Positions 1 to 8,702 are shown, counted from the first letter of the stretch. The stretch is 64,000 nucleotides of DNA from JAPOUP01 sp965221405 (GCA_965221405.1 CBDCSE010000001.1:1-64000), one strand, 5' to 3'. Numbers and translations: made by a program. The notes: generated from the letters alone by a model not told the origin.

Positions 1-1
1 G

Positions 2-1042
2 GGCCGCGTGGTCTCGGGGGTCCACGGGTTCGGGATCGGCTGCGGCGGCGGCGCGTGCGTCCTCCGCGACGCCGTGCTGGAGCCGCGCGCCCGGGTGTTC
101 GCGGCCCTGCCCTCCGTCCTGCTCGACATGGCCGGCGGCGGCACGGGCGGCGGCGACGCGTGGCCCCTCCCGGCGGCGCGGGCGGCCGCGCCGCCCGCGC
201 CGCCCCTCCCCCACGGCCCCGCCCGCGCCCCCCGCGCGGGGGGCGCCGGGGTCTGGGCCGCCGCCGGGGCGTCGTCCTCCGCCCGGGGCGCGTCCGGGGC
301 CCTCCACGGGGCGTCATACGGCCTCGGCCGCCGGACCCTGGCGCTGGGCCATGACGCGGAGACGCCCCGGGGCGGGACGCTCGGCCTGTCGGTCACCCGG
401 CTGGCGGGCGCGGCGGACGTGGGCGGCCCCGGCGGCGCGGCGGACGGCGGGCGGATCGGCGTCACCGGGACCGCGGCCTCCGTCTCCCACCGGTGGGACC
501 TCCCGTCCCTGACCGTCACCGCGCGCGCCTCCGCCGCGGCGCTGTCGGCCTCCATGTCGTCGTCGCTGCGCGGGCCCCTCGCCTCCGGGGTGTCCGCGTC
601 CGGCCTGTCCGCCGGGATCGGGGCCGCGCGCGCGGTGGCCCTGGACGGGGCCGCGCTGGCCCTCGGGGCGGGCCTGTCGCACGCGCGGGCGCGCGCCGGC
701 GGGTTCACCGCCCATGTGCGCGGCCCCGGCGGGCCCACGCCGGTGCGGGTCACCGGCGCGGCGGCCCGGGAGACCGCGCTGCGCCTGCGGGCGGACTGGC
801 GGCGGACGTCCGCGTCCGGAGGCCCGTTCCTGGGCGGCGGGCTCGACCTCCCGCTGGACGGCGGGGCGCGGGTCACCGCCGGCGGCACGGCGCTGCCGTC
901 GGGGCGGCGGGCCACCCTCCGCCTCCACGCGGGGCTGGCGTCCGTCCGCCCCGGGGGCGGGACCGCGGCCCTGACGCTGGGCTACGCCGGCGGCGTGGGC
1001 GGCGGGGGGGCCGTCCGCGCCGGCCTCGCCCTCGGCTTCTGA
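2..1042 (+). CDS. C-terminal part of an autotransporter-like outer-membrane barrel protein (5' end outside window)
   Basis: The reading frame is open from the window edge to the stop at 1042, so the N-terminus lies upstream. The protein is extremely rich in Gly, Ala and Arg. Its last ~250 residues alternate short amphipathic stretches (for example LRLHAGLAS, AALTLGYAGG) and end in Gly-Phe, the terminal Phe typical of outer-membrane barrels. No passenger domain can be seen. The long open frames on the opposite strand here are a product of very high GC. A surface autotransporter is an inference from barrel-like pattern and terminal Phe; I cannot name the family. A lipoprotein gene follows after 28 bases. 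Confidence 0.5.
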   Translation, partial: GRVVSGVHGFGIGCGGGACVLRDAVLEPRARVFAALPSVLLDMAGGGTGGGDAWPLPAARAAAPPAPPLPHGPARAPRAGGAGVWAAAGASSSARGASGALHGASYGLGRRTLALGHDAETPRGGTLGLSVTRLAGAADVGGPGGAADGGRIGVTGTAASVSHRWDLPSLTVTARASAAALSASMSSSLRGPLASGVSASGLSAGIGAARAVALDGAALALGAGLSHARARAGGFTAHVRGPGGPTPVRVTGAAARETALRLRADWRRTSASGGPFLGGGLDLPLDGGARVTAGGTALPSGRRATLRLHAGLASVRPGGGTAALTLGYAGGVGGGGAVRAGLALGF

Positions 1043-1070
1043 CCATGCGCGGCAGGAAAGGGACGCACCC

Positions 1071-2045
1071 ATGACCAGGACATCCATGAAGCCGGCATCC
1101 ATGGCCGGGACACGCGCGGCGCCCGTCACCGGGACACCCGGGACACGCACCCGCACGGCCGCGCCGGCCGCCGCCTGCCTGCTGGCGGCCGGGCTCCTGC
1201 TGGCCGCCTGCGGCGGGGGCGGCGGCTCCGGCGGGGGCGGCACGCAGCCGGGGGCCCTGCCGCCGTTCACCGACGACGCGCTCGCGCGCGTCCGGCATCT
1301 CACGGGATCGGAGGCCCCGGGCGAGACCGCCATCCAGAACGACGCGCGCCGCCGGGCGCAGGACCGGACGGGCTGGCGGGGGCGTTACGTCACCGCCGGG
1401 GGCCCGGCGGACGCCGCCGGGGCGCGCGCCCTCGAGGCGCGCGCGGTGGCCTTCAGCGGCGCCCACGCGGACGTGTCGCTGCGGAACCCCGTCCTGTCCC
1501 GCAGCGGGATCACCGTCCACGGGGCCCGGGCGCCCGGGACGGACGGCGGGCGGTTCGCCGGCATGCGGTCCGTCGGCGCGACGATGGGGCATGCGGGCCT
1601 CGCGGTCCTCACCGCCCCGGGCCCCGGCGGCGGGATCTACGTCCGCACCGACACCGCGCCCGCCCCCGCGGGCCCGCCGGAGCCGCCGCGCGCCGGGGAC
1701 GCGGCGTCCGCCACCTGGACCGGCGTCATGCTCGGGGCCGACGTCCGCCGGACCCGCGACCTCCTCCAGGGGGACGCCCGCGTCGAATACCGCTTCGCCG
1801 ACGGGAAGGTCGACGTCCGCCTCACCGGCATCGTCAGCCTCGAAGCGGCGGCGGAGGGCAGGCAGGACACGGCCCGCGGCGACGTGACGTTCACGGACAT
1901 CCCCGCCGGCGGTGACGGGATCTGGCGGACCCCGGACGGGCCGCGGTACGTCGAGGTCGGCCTCACGGGCCCCGGACACGCGGAGGCCGCCGGCCTGTTC
2001 CGGACGCCCGACATGGCCGGCGCGTTCGGCGCGCGCCGGGACTGA
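1071..2045 (+). CDS. Predicted lipoprotein, function unknown (transferrin-binding-protein-like barrel possible)
   Basis: 324 residues. A long charged leader is followed by a hydrophobic stretch and a lipobox LLAAC with the lipidated Cys at residue 47, then a Gly/Ser-rich linker. The C-terminal half has a small barrel character: VEYRFADGKVDVRLTGI, DVTFTDIPAGGDGIWR and a closing AGLFRTPDMAGAFGARRD, reminiscent of the 'GxFGPxA' ends of transferrin-binding-protein-B-like lipoproteins. The leader before the lipobox is longer than usual, so an internal start such as Met11 is possible. It follows the barrel gene closely and may be co-transcribed. Lipoprotein assignment is well supported by the lipobox; the family is a guess. 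Confidence 0.55.
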   Translation: MTRTSMKPASMAGTRAAPVTGTPGTRTRTAAPAAACLLAAGLLLAACGGGGGSGGGGTQPGALPPFTDDALARVRHLTGSEAPGETAIQNDARRRAQDRTGWRGRYVTAGGPADAAGARALEARAVAFSGAHADVSLRNPVLSRSGITVHGARAPGTDGGRFAGMRSVGATMGHAGLAVLTAPGPGGGIYVRTDTAPAPAGPPEPPRAGDAASATWTGVMLGADVRRTRDLLQGDARVEYRFADGKVDVRLTGIVSLEAAAEGRQDTARGDVTFTDIPAGGDGIWRTPDGPRYVEVGLTGPGHAEAAGLFRTPDMAGAFGARRD

Positions 2046-2189
2046 CCGGAACCGCGGGAACGGCCGCGCCACGCCGCCGGCGCGGCGCCGGCGCGGCGCG
2101 GACCGGCGGGGAAGGTGACCGCGGACCTTGGCGCGCGCGGCCGCAACCCGCCACGTGGCGGAGGCGCCGCCCGCCGCGGCCCTGCCCCC

Positions 2190-2201
2190 TGAGCGTCGTC
2201 A
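2190..2201 (+). repeat. Candidate left terminal inverted repeat of the five-gene transposon
   Basis: TGAGCGTCGTCA here matches, in inverted orientation and with one mismatch, TGAAGACGCTCA at 7270-7281. The two sites bracket all five transposon genes. An ATTTGCGTGA motif also lies just inside each end (2238-2247 and 7263-7272). Flanking bases do not form an obvious target duplication, so the call is tentative. Confidence 0.35.
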
Positions 2202-2261
2202 GAGTTTCTGACGGGTATCCGGTCGATTTCGCTCGATTTGCGTGATGGACATGCGCGCGTT

Positions 2262-2296
2262 CCCCTCGGCCAGCTTGCAATAAGCTGGCCGAGGGG
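2262..2296. terminator. Perfect 15-bp stem-loop, no poly-T tail
   Basis: CCCCTCGGCCAGCTT at 2262-2276 pairs perfectly with AAGCTGGCCGAGGGG at 2282-2296 around a 5-base loop. It lies between the transposon's left end and its first gene. No T-run follows, so it could be a transcription barrier against read-in, a transposase-binding structure or a rho-independent terminator variant. The remainder of 2046-2334 holds no gene I recognise. Confidence 0.5.
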
Positions 2297-2334
2297 CTTG
2301 TCTCGGTGACGGTGCAGTCATCGGAGACAGGTCA

Positions 2335-2949
2335 ATGTCGCACGTTCCGTTCCCGGGTTCCACTCTTTCACACGCCCGCGTCTGGGCCCTGCCCGGGCGG
2401 ATCGACGCGGCCGAGGCCGCCCGCTGCCGTTCCGGGCGTTGCCCACGCTGCGGCGGCCGCCTTCACGGCGCGGCCTATCCGCGCAAGCCGCACGCGCTTG
2501 CGCCCGGCCTCCGCGGCGACGTCCGCCGCCACAGCTTCTGCTGCGCCGCGTGTCGGGGCCGGACGACTCCGCCCTCGGTGCGCTTCTTCGGAAGGCGGTA
2601 CAGGGTCGCGCCGGTGTTCCTGGCGGCGAGCCTGATGATCCTGAGCGGCAGCGCTCCCGTCGAGACGGCCAGCCGCATCTGGGGGATTCCGGCGGTGACG
2701 CTGCGCCGATGGCGCCTGTGGTGGCGGGAGGGCTTCCCGGCGACGGCGGCCTGGCGGCGCGGGCGGGGCGAGCTGGCCTGTCCGCCGGACGAGCCGCCGC
2801 CCGTCTTCCTGGCGCGCTCGGTCCGGGGCCGGTCGGAGCGCTCGAGGCTGCTGCGGAGCCTTGTCTGGCTCATGCCGTGGACCGGGCATTGCGGAATCGG
2901 CGATGGCCGGGCCCGGCCCGCAGAGAGCGTTCCTGTCGCGATGGCGTAG
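2335..2949 (+). CDS. Zinc-ribbon/helix-turn-helix accessory protein of the transposon
   Basis: 204 residues. Two cysteine pairs, CPRC near residue 36 and CCAAC near residue 67, look like a zinc ribbon. Then comes a predicted helical segment (ETASRIWGIPAVTLRRWRLWW) that reads as a helix-turn-helix. Proteins of this layout are found as the first gene of transposons carrying integrase-type DDE transposases and are thought to help end recognition (inference). The transposase gene begins 50 bases downstream in the same direction. Composition matches the GC-rich element, not the backbone. The exact family name is not known to me. Confidence 0.55.
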   Translation: MSHVPFPGSTLSHARVWALPGRIDAAEAARCRSGRCPRCGGRLHGAAYPRKPHALAPGLRGDVRRHSFCCAACRGRTTPPSVRFFGRRYRVAPVFLAASLMILSGSAPVETASRIWGIPAVTLRRWRLWWREGFPATAAWRRGRGELACPPDEPPPVFLARSVRGRSERSRLLRSLVWLMPWTGHCGIGDGRARPAESVPVAMA

Positions 2950-2999
2950 GGCCCGCTACACCCGCCTCCCGTGCAAAGGGCAACGGGGAGGAAGCCGTC

Positions 3000-4496
3000 A
3001 TGGCCATCACGAACGAACCGGGCGACGGGGACGGCTGGGCGCGTCTGCGCTTCGCCGTCGTCGGCCCGCTCCTGGCGTCGCCGCCGCCGAAGGGGCGGCT
3101 GCGGGCCCTGCTCGAGCGGCTGTCGCTGCGGGACTGGGAGCATCCCACGAGGGGCGGCAGGGTTCGGTTCTCGGTCTCGACGATCGAGCGCTGGTACTAC
3201 CGGGCGCGGTCGGCCGGGCAGGATCCGGTGCGGGCGCTGCGCCGGCGGGTGCGAAGCGACGCCGGCCGCGCGCGGCGCGTCCCGCCCCCGCTGATGGCGG
3301 CGCTGCGCGACCAGTACGGGGCGCATCCCTCGTGGTCGGTGCAGCTCCATCACGACAACCTTCGCGCGCTGGCCGGGGCCGACCCATCGCTCGGGCCGAT
3401 GCCGTCCTACGCCACCCTGGCCCGCGTCATGCGCGCGGCGGGGCTGGAGCGCCGCCGCCGGCGGAGGTTCGGGAACGAACCCGGGAGGCCCGCCGTAGAG
3501 GAGCGGGAGGTGCTGCGCTACGAGGTCTCGCGCAGCCACGCCCTTTGGCACGCCGACTTCCACCATGCGGGGACATGCCGGGTGCTCACGGCGTCCGGGG
3601 AATGGAGGACGCCGATCCTTCTGAGCTTCCTGGACGACCATACGCGCCTGGGCTGTCACCTCCAGTGGTATCTTGGGGAGACCGCCGAGATCTTCGTCCA
3701 CGGGCTGACCCAGGCGTTCATGAAGAGGGGCGTTCCGGGATCGATCCTGACCGACCGCGGTTCGGCGATGATGGCCGGCGAGGTGCGGGAAGGGCTCCAC
3801 CGGCTCGGCGTCCTCCAGCGCCAGACGATGGCAAGATCCCCGTGGCAGAACGGCAAGCGGGAAGTGCTGTTCGCCCAGGCCGGGGGACGCCTGATGGCCA
3901 TGCTGGAGAACGTGGAGACGCTCACGCTGCGTGACCTGAACGACGCGACCGTCACCTGGCTCGAGCGCGAGTATCACCGCCGCGCCCACCGCGGGACGGG
4001 CGTCACGCCGCTCCAGCGCCTGGCCGGGAGCGAGGACGCCTCGCGGCCGTGCCCCGGCGGCGACGGGCTCCGGGCCGCCTTCCGCATCGGGGTGAGGCGC
4101 CGGGTGCGGCGCTCGGACGGCACGGTGACGGTGGAGAACGTCCGCCACCGGCTGCCGCCGCCGTGGCGCCACCTGCGCGAGGTCGACCCGCCCATCGCCC
4201 GCTGGGACCTCTCCGGCGTCGACATGGTCGACGGCCGGACCGGGGACCGGATCCGCACGCTCCGGCCGGTGGACCTGCGCCGCAACGCCGACGGAATCCG
4301 CCGCCGGACCGGCCGCGGGGACGGGGGCGGCGACGCGGATTCCGCCGCCGGATCCGGCCCGGCGCCGCTTCTGAGGCGCCTGCGGGACGAGCGGGACGCG
4401 ACCGGCCTTCCGTCGGCCTGGCTGCCCTTCGGGACGGACGCCGGCCCGGACGGCGGCGGCGAACGGGAAGACGGCGACGGGGGAGACATGCCATGA
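3000..4496 (+). CDS. DDE (integrase-core) transposase, TniA/TnsB-like
   Basis: 498 residues from the ATG at 3000, preceded by GGGGAGGAAG as a ribosome-binding site. Catalytic core: Asp186 in WHADFHH, Asp252 in LTDRGSA and Glu288 in PWQNGKRE, giving a DD(35)E triad typical of the retroviral-integrase-like transposases. N-terminal part is helical and basic (DNA-binding); C-terminal ~120 residues carry a Mu-transposase-like barrel and an acidic tail. All catalytic residues are present, so the transposase itself appears intact. Its stop overlaps the start of the ATPase gene (ATGA), and the pair transposase plus ATPase is the classic TniA-TniB/TnsB-TnsC arrangement. Confidence 0.8.
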   Translation: MAITNEPGDGDGWARLRFAVVGPLLASPPPKGRLRALLERLSLRDWEHPTRGGRVRFSVSTIERWYYRARSAGQDPVRALRRRVRSDAGRARRVPPPLMAALRDQYGAHPSWSVQLHHDNLRALAGADPSLGPMPSYATLARVMRAAGLERRRRRRFGNEPGRPAVEEREVLRYEVSRSHALWHADFHHAGTCRVLTASGEWRTPILLSFLDDHTRLGCHLQWYLGETAEIFVHGLTQAFMKRGVPGSILTDRGSAMMAGEVREGLHRLGVLQRQTMARSPWQNGKREVLFAQAGGRLMAMLENVETLTLRDLNDATVTWLEREYHRRAHRGTGVTPLQRLAGSEDASRPCPGGDGLRAAFRIGVRRRVRRSDGTVTVENVRHRLPPPWRHLREVDPPIARWDLSGVDMVDGRTGDRIRTLRPVDLRRNADGIRRRTGRGDGGGDADSAAGSGPAPLLRRLRDERDATGLPSAWLPFGTDAGPDGGGEREDGDGGDMP

Positions 4497-5297
4497 ACCG
4501 CGAACGGCTCACCCATTACGGTCTCAAGTGGAACCCCTTCGCCGCCGACCTGCCGGTCGAGGGGCTTCTGGCCACGCCCGCGATCGAGAGCCTCTGCCGC
4601 GGGATCGAGCGCCAGCTCGTGCGCCAGGGCGGCTTCGCGCCCGTCGCCGGCGACCACGGCAACGGAAAGAGCGTGGCGCTCCGCCCGCTCGCCAGCCGCC
4701 CCGGGAGGGCCGAGGGCCTCGCCGTCGCCGTGCTCGCCCATCCCTCGTCTAGCAACGGCGACTTCTACCGCGAGATGGCCGACCTCTTCGACATCACGAC
4801 GCTCCGCAGCAACATCCGGGCCGGCTTCAAGGCGCTGCGCGAGCACTGGCGCAGGCATCTCGATGACACCCGCATGCGCCCGGTCCCGCGCGCCGGCGAG
4901 GCCCGGGAGATGGCCGCGAAGGCGCTGACCGAGCTGCGCCCGCTCTCCTCCACGGAGTTCGATTCGCGCACCATCCCCAGCGTCGTGCTCGCCGGCGACG
5001 GCAGGCTGCTCGCCAAGCCGCGGCCCGGAACTCCAGCCGGTCGCGTCCCGGATCCGCCAGCGTCCCGTCATGACGGGGTCCGATGCCAGGGAGCTGGCCC
5101 GGATGCCCGGCCACCCGCTCGACGCGGCCGGCAACCCCGGCCTCATGACCGCCGGCCTGAAGGAGACGCTCGTCGCGCACGCCGCCGGCAACCCCCGGGC
5201 GCTGGCCATCATGGCCGACGGCCTCCTCCTCGCCGGCGTCGAGCGGGACCGCGAGGTGCCCGGCGACAGGCTCTTTCTGGAGACCTGGGGCGAATGA
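4493..5297 (+). pseudogene. TniB/ExeA-type AAA ATPase, frameshifted and with damaged Walker B
   Basis: Starts at the ATG overlapping the transposase stop. N-terminal LTHYGLKWNPF and Walker A GDHGNGKS mark the ExeA/TniB family that activates the partner transposase and selects targets. Two lesions are visible. The Walker B/DEAQEM motif reads GEAREM, with the Asp lost. Near 5017-5027 the frame shifts (2-base loss or 1-base gain): from about 5028 the family sequence continues in another frame as PELQPVASRIRQR through AAGNPRALAIMADGLLL to the stop at 5297. Translated without correction, the upstream frame runs on into the next gene, giving a 576-residue fusion ending at 6223. The ATPase is probably not functional. 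Confidence 0.75.
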
Positions 5298-6223
5298 CCG
5301 GCCTGCCGACCCGCAGGCCGTCCGAGCTGGAGGACCGGCCGGCCGAGCGGCAGTGGCTGGTCGAAGGCCTCTGGGGCCGCCAGGCGGTCGGCATCGTCGG
5401 CGGCGAGCCCAAGTGCGGGAAGTCCTTCCCCGCGCTCGACATCGCCGTCGCGGTCGCGGCCGGCGTGCCCTGCCTGCGCCGCTTCCCGGCGGCGCGGCCC
5501 GGCCCGGTGCTGATGTTCGCCGCCGAGGACGCCGGCCACATCGTGCGCCGCCGCCTCCAGGGCATCGCCGCGGCGGCGGGCGCCGACTTCTGGACCCCCG
5601 GCATCGCGGTCATCGACGTGCCCGTCCTGCGCCTCGACCACGCGGCCGACCGGCGGCGGCCCGTCGAGACCGTCGGGCGGCACGGGCCCAGCCTGCTGGT
5701 TCTCGACCCGCTGGTCCGGCTGCACGGCGTCGACGAGAACGCGGTCGCCGGGACCGCGCCGATCCTCGGCTTCCTGCGGGACGTGCAGCGCCGCTCCGGC
5801 ACCGCCGTGCCGCTCGTCCACCACGCCCGCAAGAGCGCGGCCAGCCGGCCCGGGCAGGCGCTGCGGGGAAGCGGCGAGCCGCACGCCTGGGGGGACAGCA
5901 ACCTGTACCTCAGGCGCCGGGACGGGAGGACCGTCATGACCGCCGGGCACCGCGCCGCCCCCGGCATCGCCGACGTCGCGGCCGGGCTCGCCGACGACGG
6001 CGGGGGACCGGCCCTGCGGCTGGCGCCCGCCAGGGCCGCGCCGACGCCGGAGGAGCGCGTCGTCCGGGCGCTCGCCGAGGCCGGCGCCCCGCTCTCGCGG
6101 CGCCAGATCCGGAAGCGCGCCGCGACCCGGAACGAGACCGTCGGCACGCTTCTGGCCAAGCTCGTCCGGGAAGGACGGGTCGCGCGGGACGGGTCGGGCG
6201 CGTACCGCGTCGCCGGAGCCTGA
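5294..6223 (+). CDS. RepA-like RecA-fold helicase/ATPase of the transposon
   Basis: 309 residues starting at an ATG that overlaps the natural stop of the preceding ATPase. Walker A GGEPKCGKS at residues 36-44, an acidic Walker-B-like LLVLDPLVRLH and a conserved VHHARKS match the AAA_25/RepA hexameric-helicase family seen in plasmids and mobile elements. The C-terminal ~70 residues (LSRRQIRKRAATRNETVGTL) form a winged helix. Because of the frameshift upstream it is also readable as the tail of the broken ATPase frame, but its own start and motif set indicate a separate gene. Likely works with the TOPRIM primase downstream; role in transposition is inferred. Confidence 0.7.
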   Translation: MTGLPTRRPSELEDRPAERQWLVEGLWGRQAVGIVGGEPKCGKSFPALDIAVAVAAGVPCLRRFPAARPGPVLMFAAEDAGHIVRRRLQGIAAAAGADFWTPGIAVIDVPVLRLDHAADRRRPVETVGRHGPSLLVLDPLVRLHGVDENAVAGTAPILGFLRDVQRRSGTAVPLVHHARKSAASRPGQALRGSGEPHAWGDSNLYLRRRDGRTVMTAGHRAAPGIADVAAGLADDGGGPALRLAPARAAPTPEERVVRALAEAGAPLSRRQIRKRAATRNETVGTLLAKLVREGRVARDGSGAYRVAGA

Positions 6224-6300
6224 ACGCGCGGGCGGTTCCCGGTTCCGGTTCCCCGCATGCCTGGGCGTTCGGGCCGGAACCGCTCACCGGAACCGCCCCC

Positions 6301-7197
6301 ATGGCCACCCGCAGGGAGATGCCAGGCATGATCCGGCGCTGGGACGACCGCCATCCCGGCGGGATCCGCGACCGGCCGCTCGAACCCCTGGCCCGGCGGC
6401 TCGGCTACCGCAGGGATCCCCGCGACCCGCGCCGCTGGAAGCGCGACGGCTCCGTCATCAGCGTCAACGGTCCCAGGTTCTTCGATCACGTCGCGCAGTC
6501 CGGCGGCGGCGGCGCCATCGACCTCGTCATGCACGCCCGCCGCTGCGGCTTCGCCGACGCCGTGACGTTCCTTGCCGGAGGCGACGCGCCGCGCGGACCG
6601 CGGATCCCGCCGCACCGCGAGGCGGCCTGGCCCGCCGTCCGCCGCCACCTCGCCGAAGGCCGCGGCCTCCCGGCCCGATGCCTGGACGCCTGCCGGCGGC
6701 ACGGCCTCGTCGGCGCCGACGCGCGCGGGAACGCCGTCTTCGCGTGCACCGACGCCGGACGGAACGTCACCGGCGCCGGGACCGTGGGCACCGGCGGGGC
6801 GGCGGACGGCGGGCGCCGCAGGTCCATGGCGCGCGGATCCCGCAAGGCCGCCGGAAGCTTCTGGCTGCCGGTCGACCGCTCCGAACCCCACACCGTCATG
6901 CTGACCGAAAGCGCGGTCGACGCGCTCTCCGCATGGTGCCTCGACGGGTGCCGCCGGCCCGGAACCGTGATCCTGTCAACCGCCGGCGTCGCGCGGCGCG
7001 TCCCGGAATGGGCCGAGGCCTGGAGGCCGGAACGCGTCATCGTCGCGTTCGACGCCGACCGGGCCGGGGACGGGGCCGCCGAACGCATCATCCGGGAAGA
7101 CCGGAGGGCGGGCAGGATGCGGCCCCCGGACGGGCACGACGACTGGAACGCCGTCCTCAGGGCAGGCGCGGGAGCCTTCCCCTCCAGGCAGCCCTGA
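6301..7197 (+). CDS. DUF3991/TOPRIM-type primase-like protein
   Basis: 298 residues. The N-terminal region (RLGYRRDPRDPRRWKRDG, then FFDHVAQSGGGGAIDLVMH) matches the substrate-recognition part of DUF3991-TOPRIM proteins, a DnaG-like group. The TOPRIM core is visible: the acidic LTESAVDALS and, further on, VIVAFDADRAGDGAA with its DxD. Such proteins synthesise primers on plasmids and integrative elements. It stands 77 bases after the helicase gene, so helicase and primase form a unit inside the transposon. A start at Met10 (MIRRWDDRHP) is equally possible. Confidence 0.7.
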   Translation: MATRREMPGMIRRWDDRHPGGIRDRPLEPLARRLGYRRDPRDPRRWKRDGSVISVNGPRFFDHVAQSGGGGAIDLVMHARRCGFADAVTFLAGGDAPRGPRIPPHREAAWPAVRRHLAEGRGLPARCLDACRRHGLVGADARGNAVFACTDAGRNVTGAGTVGTGGAADGGRRRSMARGSRKAAGSFWLPVDRSEPHTVMLTESAVDALSAWCLDGCRRPGTVILSTAGVARRVPEWAEAWRPERVIVAFDADRAGDGAAERIIREDRRAGRMRPPDGHDDWNAVLRAGAGAFPSRQP

Positions 7198-7269
7198 CCA
7201 ACCGCCCGGCCACCAGCGCCCCGGGGAAATGCCCGCCAGACTGCGTGATCGAGGCACCATCAATTTGCG

Positions 7270-7281
7270 TGAAGACGCTCA
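7270..7281 (-). repeat. Candidate right terminal inverted repeat of the five-gene transposon
   Basis: TGAAGACGCTCA, the inverted partner of 2190-2201 (11 of 12 bases). It lies 72 bases after the primase stop. Confidence 0.35.
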
Positions 7282-7436
7282 CCGTGCCGCCGCCCGGGGA
7301 GACGGCCGCCGGCCGGGCCGGGCGGTCGGTCGGCCGCATCGCCGGAAGCGCCCCGCGCCGCTCCGGCGTCAGGATGTTTCCGGACATGCCACCGGCTGTG
7401 TCCTGTTCTGACCGCCCTTTTCCGGGACAGGTGGAC

Positions 7437-7486
7437 CGTTCCGCGGATCATGCCAGCCCTAAAGGGCGTATTCATGATTCCGAGTA
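7437..7486 (+). repeat. ~49-bp dispersed repeat, copy A
   Basis: Begins CCGTTCCGCGGATCATGCC and ends ATGATTCCGAG. It matches 14412-14460 with only a few mismatches over the whole length, and its last ~25 bases match the reverse strand at 38931-38955. The rest of the 7282-7736 stretch holds no gene; a short GC-rich hairpin-like repeat (CGCCCGGCCCTTCC ... GGAAGGGCCGGGCG) sits at about 7518-7573. Confidence 0.6.
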
Positions 7487-7736
7487 TAATCGCCCCGGTG
7501 CCACTCCGAAGCGCAACGCCCGGCCCTTCCCGGAGCGAGGGCGTAGCCCGAGCGGAGGGAAGGGCCGGGCGTTGCGCTTTCCGCGCCCCCCGACCCCCCC
7601 GATTCCGCACGGGAACGGCTTCAGTCCCTTCGGATCCGAGCCTAACCGGCACCTCCGGGCGGCGCAAGGCATGCCGGCAGGCGCGCCGGGGAAGGCCCGC
7701 GGCGCGTGGGGGACGATCCGGACGCCGGAGGTTCCC

Positions 7737-8702
7737 TCAGGGAGGCCGCGCCAGCCGGAACGCCTCGGCCGGCGTCAGGTAACCCAGGACCTTGCGCGGA
7801 CGCGCGTTCAGCCGGTCCTGGACGGCGCTCACCTCCGCATCCGTCACTTTCCGGAAGTCCGTGCCCTTGGGAAGGTACCCCCGCACCAGGCCGTTGGTGT
7901 GCCCGGTCGGGCCCCGCTCCCACGAGTGGTAGGGGCGGGCGAAGAAGAACCTTGCGCCGAGCGCCCCGGCCACCCGCGCGTGGTCCGCGAACTCCCTGCC
8001 GTTGTCGGCGGTGACCGTGTGCACCGCGCCGCGGTGCGGCGCCAGAAGGCCGGTCATGGCGGCCCCGACCGCGGCCGCCGTCTTCCTGTCGACACGCCGC
8101 AGGAGCGTGTATTTCGTGGCCCGGTCAACCAGGGACACCACGGCCCCGCTGTGGCCGGCGCCCACGATCGTGTCCGCCTCCCAGTCGCCGACCCGCGCCT
8201 TCGCCTCCACCAGCGCCGGGCGCCCGGGGATGTCCACCCGGCCCGGGATGTGCCCCCGGCCCGCGTGGGCCCCGCCCCTGCGGTTCGGCCTCCTTGCCCG
8301 GCGCCGCAGGTGCCGCCAGAGCCGGCCCCCGGCCCTGCGGTCGGCGTGGACGTGCCGGCATGTCCACTGCCGCCCCGCCACCGGGTGGCCCTCCAGGCGC
8401 AGCCGGCCGGCGACCTGCTCCGGGCTCCAGCCCCGCACCAGCCGCCCCTCCACCAGCGCCACCGGCTCCGGCGTCATCTTCCTGGGCACCGACGACGCCG
8501 CGCTGCGCCGCCCCTCGGCCAGCCGCTGCGCCTGGGCGTGCCGGTAGCCCCGGGCTCCGCCGTTGCGCCGGATCTCGCGCGGGACCGATGACGGACTGCG
8601 CCCCAGCTGGCGGGCGATCGCCCCGCCGGAAAGCCCGCTTTCCATCAGGGCGTGGATCTGGCATCTCTCGGGGTGGGTCAGGTGGCGCTGGCCCTCGGGC
8701 AT
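7737..8702 (-). CDS. IS30-family transposase, third catalytic residue missing
   Basis: 321 residues. Order is typical of IS30: N-terminal helix-turn-helix (LTHPERCQIHALMESGLSGG), RGHIPGRVDI, first catalytic Asp/Glu region in VGDWEADTIVG, second Asp in TADNGREFA, then YHSWERG and YLPKGTDFR, ending NARPRKVLGYLTPAEAF. In the family the last catalytic Glu lies in a NExTNG motif directly after SWERG; here the segment reads PTGHTNG, so the Glu is Gly. The transposase should be inactive even though the frame is open. Its own gene points away from the methyltransferase remnant that it interrupts. Confidence 0.8.
   Translation of the reverse strand: MPEGQRHLTHPERCQIHALMESGLSGGAIARQLGRSPSSVPREIRRNGGARGYRHAQAQRLAEGRRSAASSVPRKMTPEPVALVEGRLVRGWSPEQVAGRLRLEGHPVAGRQWTCRHVHADRRAGGRLWRHLRRRARRPNRRGGAHAGRGHIPGRVDIPGRPALVEAKARVGDWEADTIVGAGHSGAVVSLVDRATKYTLLRRVDRKTAAAVGAAMTGLLAPHRGAVHTVTADNGREFADHARVAGALGARFFFARPYHSWERGPTGHTNGLVRGYLPKGTDFRKVTDAEVSAVQDRLNARPRKVLGYLTPAEAFRLARPP

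Noticed and set aside
314..2072. Long minus-strand open frames opposite the barrel and lipoprotein genes
   Set aside because: Low-complexity Arg/Gly/Pro translations caused by very high GC; no motif, while the plus strand shows a lipobox and barrel pattern.
2475..5950. Minus-strand frames of 565 and 658 codons across the transposon
   Set aside because: Antisense shadows of the DDE transposase and ATPase genes, which have clear catalytic motifs on the plus strand.
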